A stretch of 15,304 nucleotides of DNA, taken from NCBI GenBank assembly GCA_043765375.1, contig JAYUJH010000036.1, positions 1-15,304 on the forward strand. Reading direction: 5' to 3'. The notes beneath the pieces were generated by a model, which made no database searches, had not been told where the DNA came from, and saw only the letters and a program-made list of their open reading frames with translations. This DNA is from JAYUJH01 sp043765375 (GTDB lineage: Bacteria; Pseudomonadota; Alphaproteobacteria; Rickettsiales; UBA998). Below are positions 14,286-15,304 of the stretch, in pieces (positions within the stretch are counted from its first letter, which is position 1; every line of letters starts with the position of its first letter). Made by a program: the position numbers and the translations under genes.

Positions 14286-14325
14286 TCTATTGTTGCACAG
14301 CACCCCCATCAGATGGCTGCTGTGC
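14286..14325 (-). repeat. 40-bp palindromic insertion in traA remnant
   Basis: TGCACAGCA (14294-14302) and TGCTGTGCA (14318-14326) are perfect 9-bp arms, and the loop contains a second stem, CCATC-A-GATGG. Deleting exactly 40 bp (14286-14325) fuses ATPH to FDRHTTYVAMSRH, restoring helicase motifs V and VI in one frame. Its sequence differs from the GC-rich repeat family. Confidence 0.6.
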
Positions 14326-14594
14326 ATGCGGGGTGGCCAGCACAAAGGTGCGATCCACGGTCATGCCTTGTGATTGATGCACGGTGTCTGCATACTCCAG
14401 TTGAAAGCGGGTGTATTCCTGCGGGGAGAAGGTGACGGCTTTGCCGTTATTGGCTTCGCCTCCCTGACGGGTCAGCGTCACGCTGAATTGTCCATCATCA
14501 ATAGATTTTAATGTCCCAAACGATCCATTCATGACACCCATATCGCGGTTATTCTCTCGGAAGCATATGCGGTCACCCACGGCAAAGCCCTGCA

Positions 14595-14625
14595 TTTGGC
14601 TTACGCCGCCCTTCGGTTCGGGTCC
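14595..14625 (+). repeat. short GC-rich palindromic repeat, copy D (frameshifts traA remnant)
   Basis: The copy reads TTTGGCTTACGCCGCCC, then TTCGGTTCGGGTCC. On the coding strand it adds MDPNRRAA and a TAA stop (14603-14601), and it shifts the frame before GFAVGDRICF. CCG-CCCTT-CGG can form its hairpin core. It shares its core with copies at 13-42, 72-100 and 14178-14211. Confidence 0.55.
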
Positions 14626-15304
14626 ATGTATTCGGCTTCATTATCCTTAACCGTGACGGTAATGTTTGTATTTCTTGCGGACACATGACCGCGCATGACC
14701 ATTTCAGCCTTGATCATAGCATTCAAATCAGCCACGTCCGCTCTGGTATAGGCCAGCACAAGGGTGGTTTGCTGTGGCGCATTCTGCTGTGCCTCTATCA
14801 AATCCGCCACCAGTTGCGCCTTGGCATCACTTCGTGTGTCGGCACGCTGAATGCAACCGTGCGTATCGTAAGCCTGTAATGCCTGCGCGACATTGCCTTG
14901 CGATAAATGCCGAGTAGCCGAGCGTTGCCACTCAGTATGCTGACGGCGGACTTCGTCGAGGCGTGCATGCGGGTTGCGCTCCAGAAGCGAACGAAACGCT
15001 GCGCCCGCTTCAATGGATTGCAGTTGTGCATGATCACCGACCAGCACCAGCTTTGCACCCGATTGGCGTGTCAATTCCATGATGTGCGATAGTTGCTTGG
15101 CTGATACCATCCCCGCCTCATCCACAATCAACACATCTCTGTTGGTGAGCATCACGCTATTGATAAAATCGCGCTGCCCTTGGGTGAGAGGCTTGCCAGC
15201 ATTATCATCCATTATTTGCTGGGCAAGTTGATACGTGCTTCCAATGAATGCAGGGTTGGGGCGTTGATAGCGTTGGCCGCATCTTTGAGCGCGCTAGCTG
15301 CAAC

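Larger units (their letters stand above)
13974..15304 (-). pseudogene. traA: TraA-like conjugative relaxase-helicase, C-terminal helicase part, frameshifted and cut by the window edge
   Basis: TraA-type relaxases nick and unwind conjugative DNA. Only the RecD-like helicase half is in the window. Motifs appear in order: TLHSLEAR near 15250, VLIVDEAGM (motif II), KLVLVGDHAQLQSIEAG (motif III), GFAVGDRICF, VHQSQGMTVDRTFVLATPH (motif V) and RHTTYVAMSRHKEQVTLYASE (motif VI). They lie in different frames. The frame shifts near 15231-15236, again at 14595-14625 with a stop inside a GC-rich palindromic repeat, and again at 14286-14325, where a 40-bp hairpin-forming insertion separates ATPH from FDRHT. 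A further repeat copy at 14178-14211 is in frame. The remaining tail ends at 13974. The Walker A motif and the relaxase domain lie beyond the right edge. The gene is almost certainly dead. It marks the region as a decayed conjugative element. Confidence 0.85.

Noticed and set aside
1..15304. CRISPR array, tRNA or rRNA gene
   Set aside because: No regularly spaced repeats, no cloverleaf-like segment and no rRNA-like sequence were seen.

Overview
The window looks like an accessory, defence-rich stretch of an alphaproteobacterial chromosome or integrated conjugative element. A Rickettsiales- or Holosporales-type intracellular lineage is the best guess. The reasons are a decayed TraA-type relaxase-helicase, an ankyrin-repeat remnant, short palindromic elements sitting inside reading frames, and several pseudogenes. 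This is an inference from gene content. There is no rRNA, tRNA or housekeeping gene to fix the taxonomy.

Layout. Positions 1-470 (+) hold two copies of a short GC-rich palindromic repeat and a small ankyrin-repeat remnant. Positions 868-11904 (-) hold one tightly packed eight-gene operon read right to left: half-size HsdS-like protein, HsdM methyltransferase, RhuM-family protein, two-domain HsdS, SIR2-like protein, DUF4917 (SIR2-like) protein, HsdR restriction/translocase subunit, and a YgjP-type zinc metallopeptidase. Every neighbouring pair overlaps, mostly by 4 bp (ATGA or GTGA), so translation is probably coupled throughout. A near-consensus sigma70 promoter (TTGACA, 17 bp, CATAAT) sits at 11942-11914. 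It is bracketed by two palindromes of the same design (GCACTAT-N5-ATAGTGC) 61 bp apart, one covering the start codon of the first gene. The predicted mRNA is leaderless or nearly so.

Positions 11972-13970 are a graveyard. They contain a long non-coding stretch with hairpins, then a small (+) strand ORF split by an AT-rich segment of about 865 bp flanked by a 9-bp direct repeat. That segment carries a SHOCT-domain gene broken by one in-frame stop. Positions 13974-15304 (-) are the C-terminal helicase part of a TraA-like relaxase with at least three frameshifts. Two of these coincide with short palindromic insertions. The gene runs off the right edge.

How the genes may work together. HsdM and HsdS methylate, and HsdM, HsdS and HsdR restrict unmodified DNA. 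The two SIR2-like proteins lie exactly between hsdS and hsdR, with start-stop overlaps on both sides, so they look like integral parts of the locus. SIR2-like effectors in other phage-defence systems deplete NAD+. The natural hypothesis is a restriction system with a built-in abortive second layer. The DUF4917 protein keeps the Asn and His expected of an active SIR2 NADase. The larger SIR2 protein has Asn where the catalytic His is expected and may be a sensor or pseudoenzyme. I do not recall a described system with this composition, but I cannot search.
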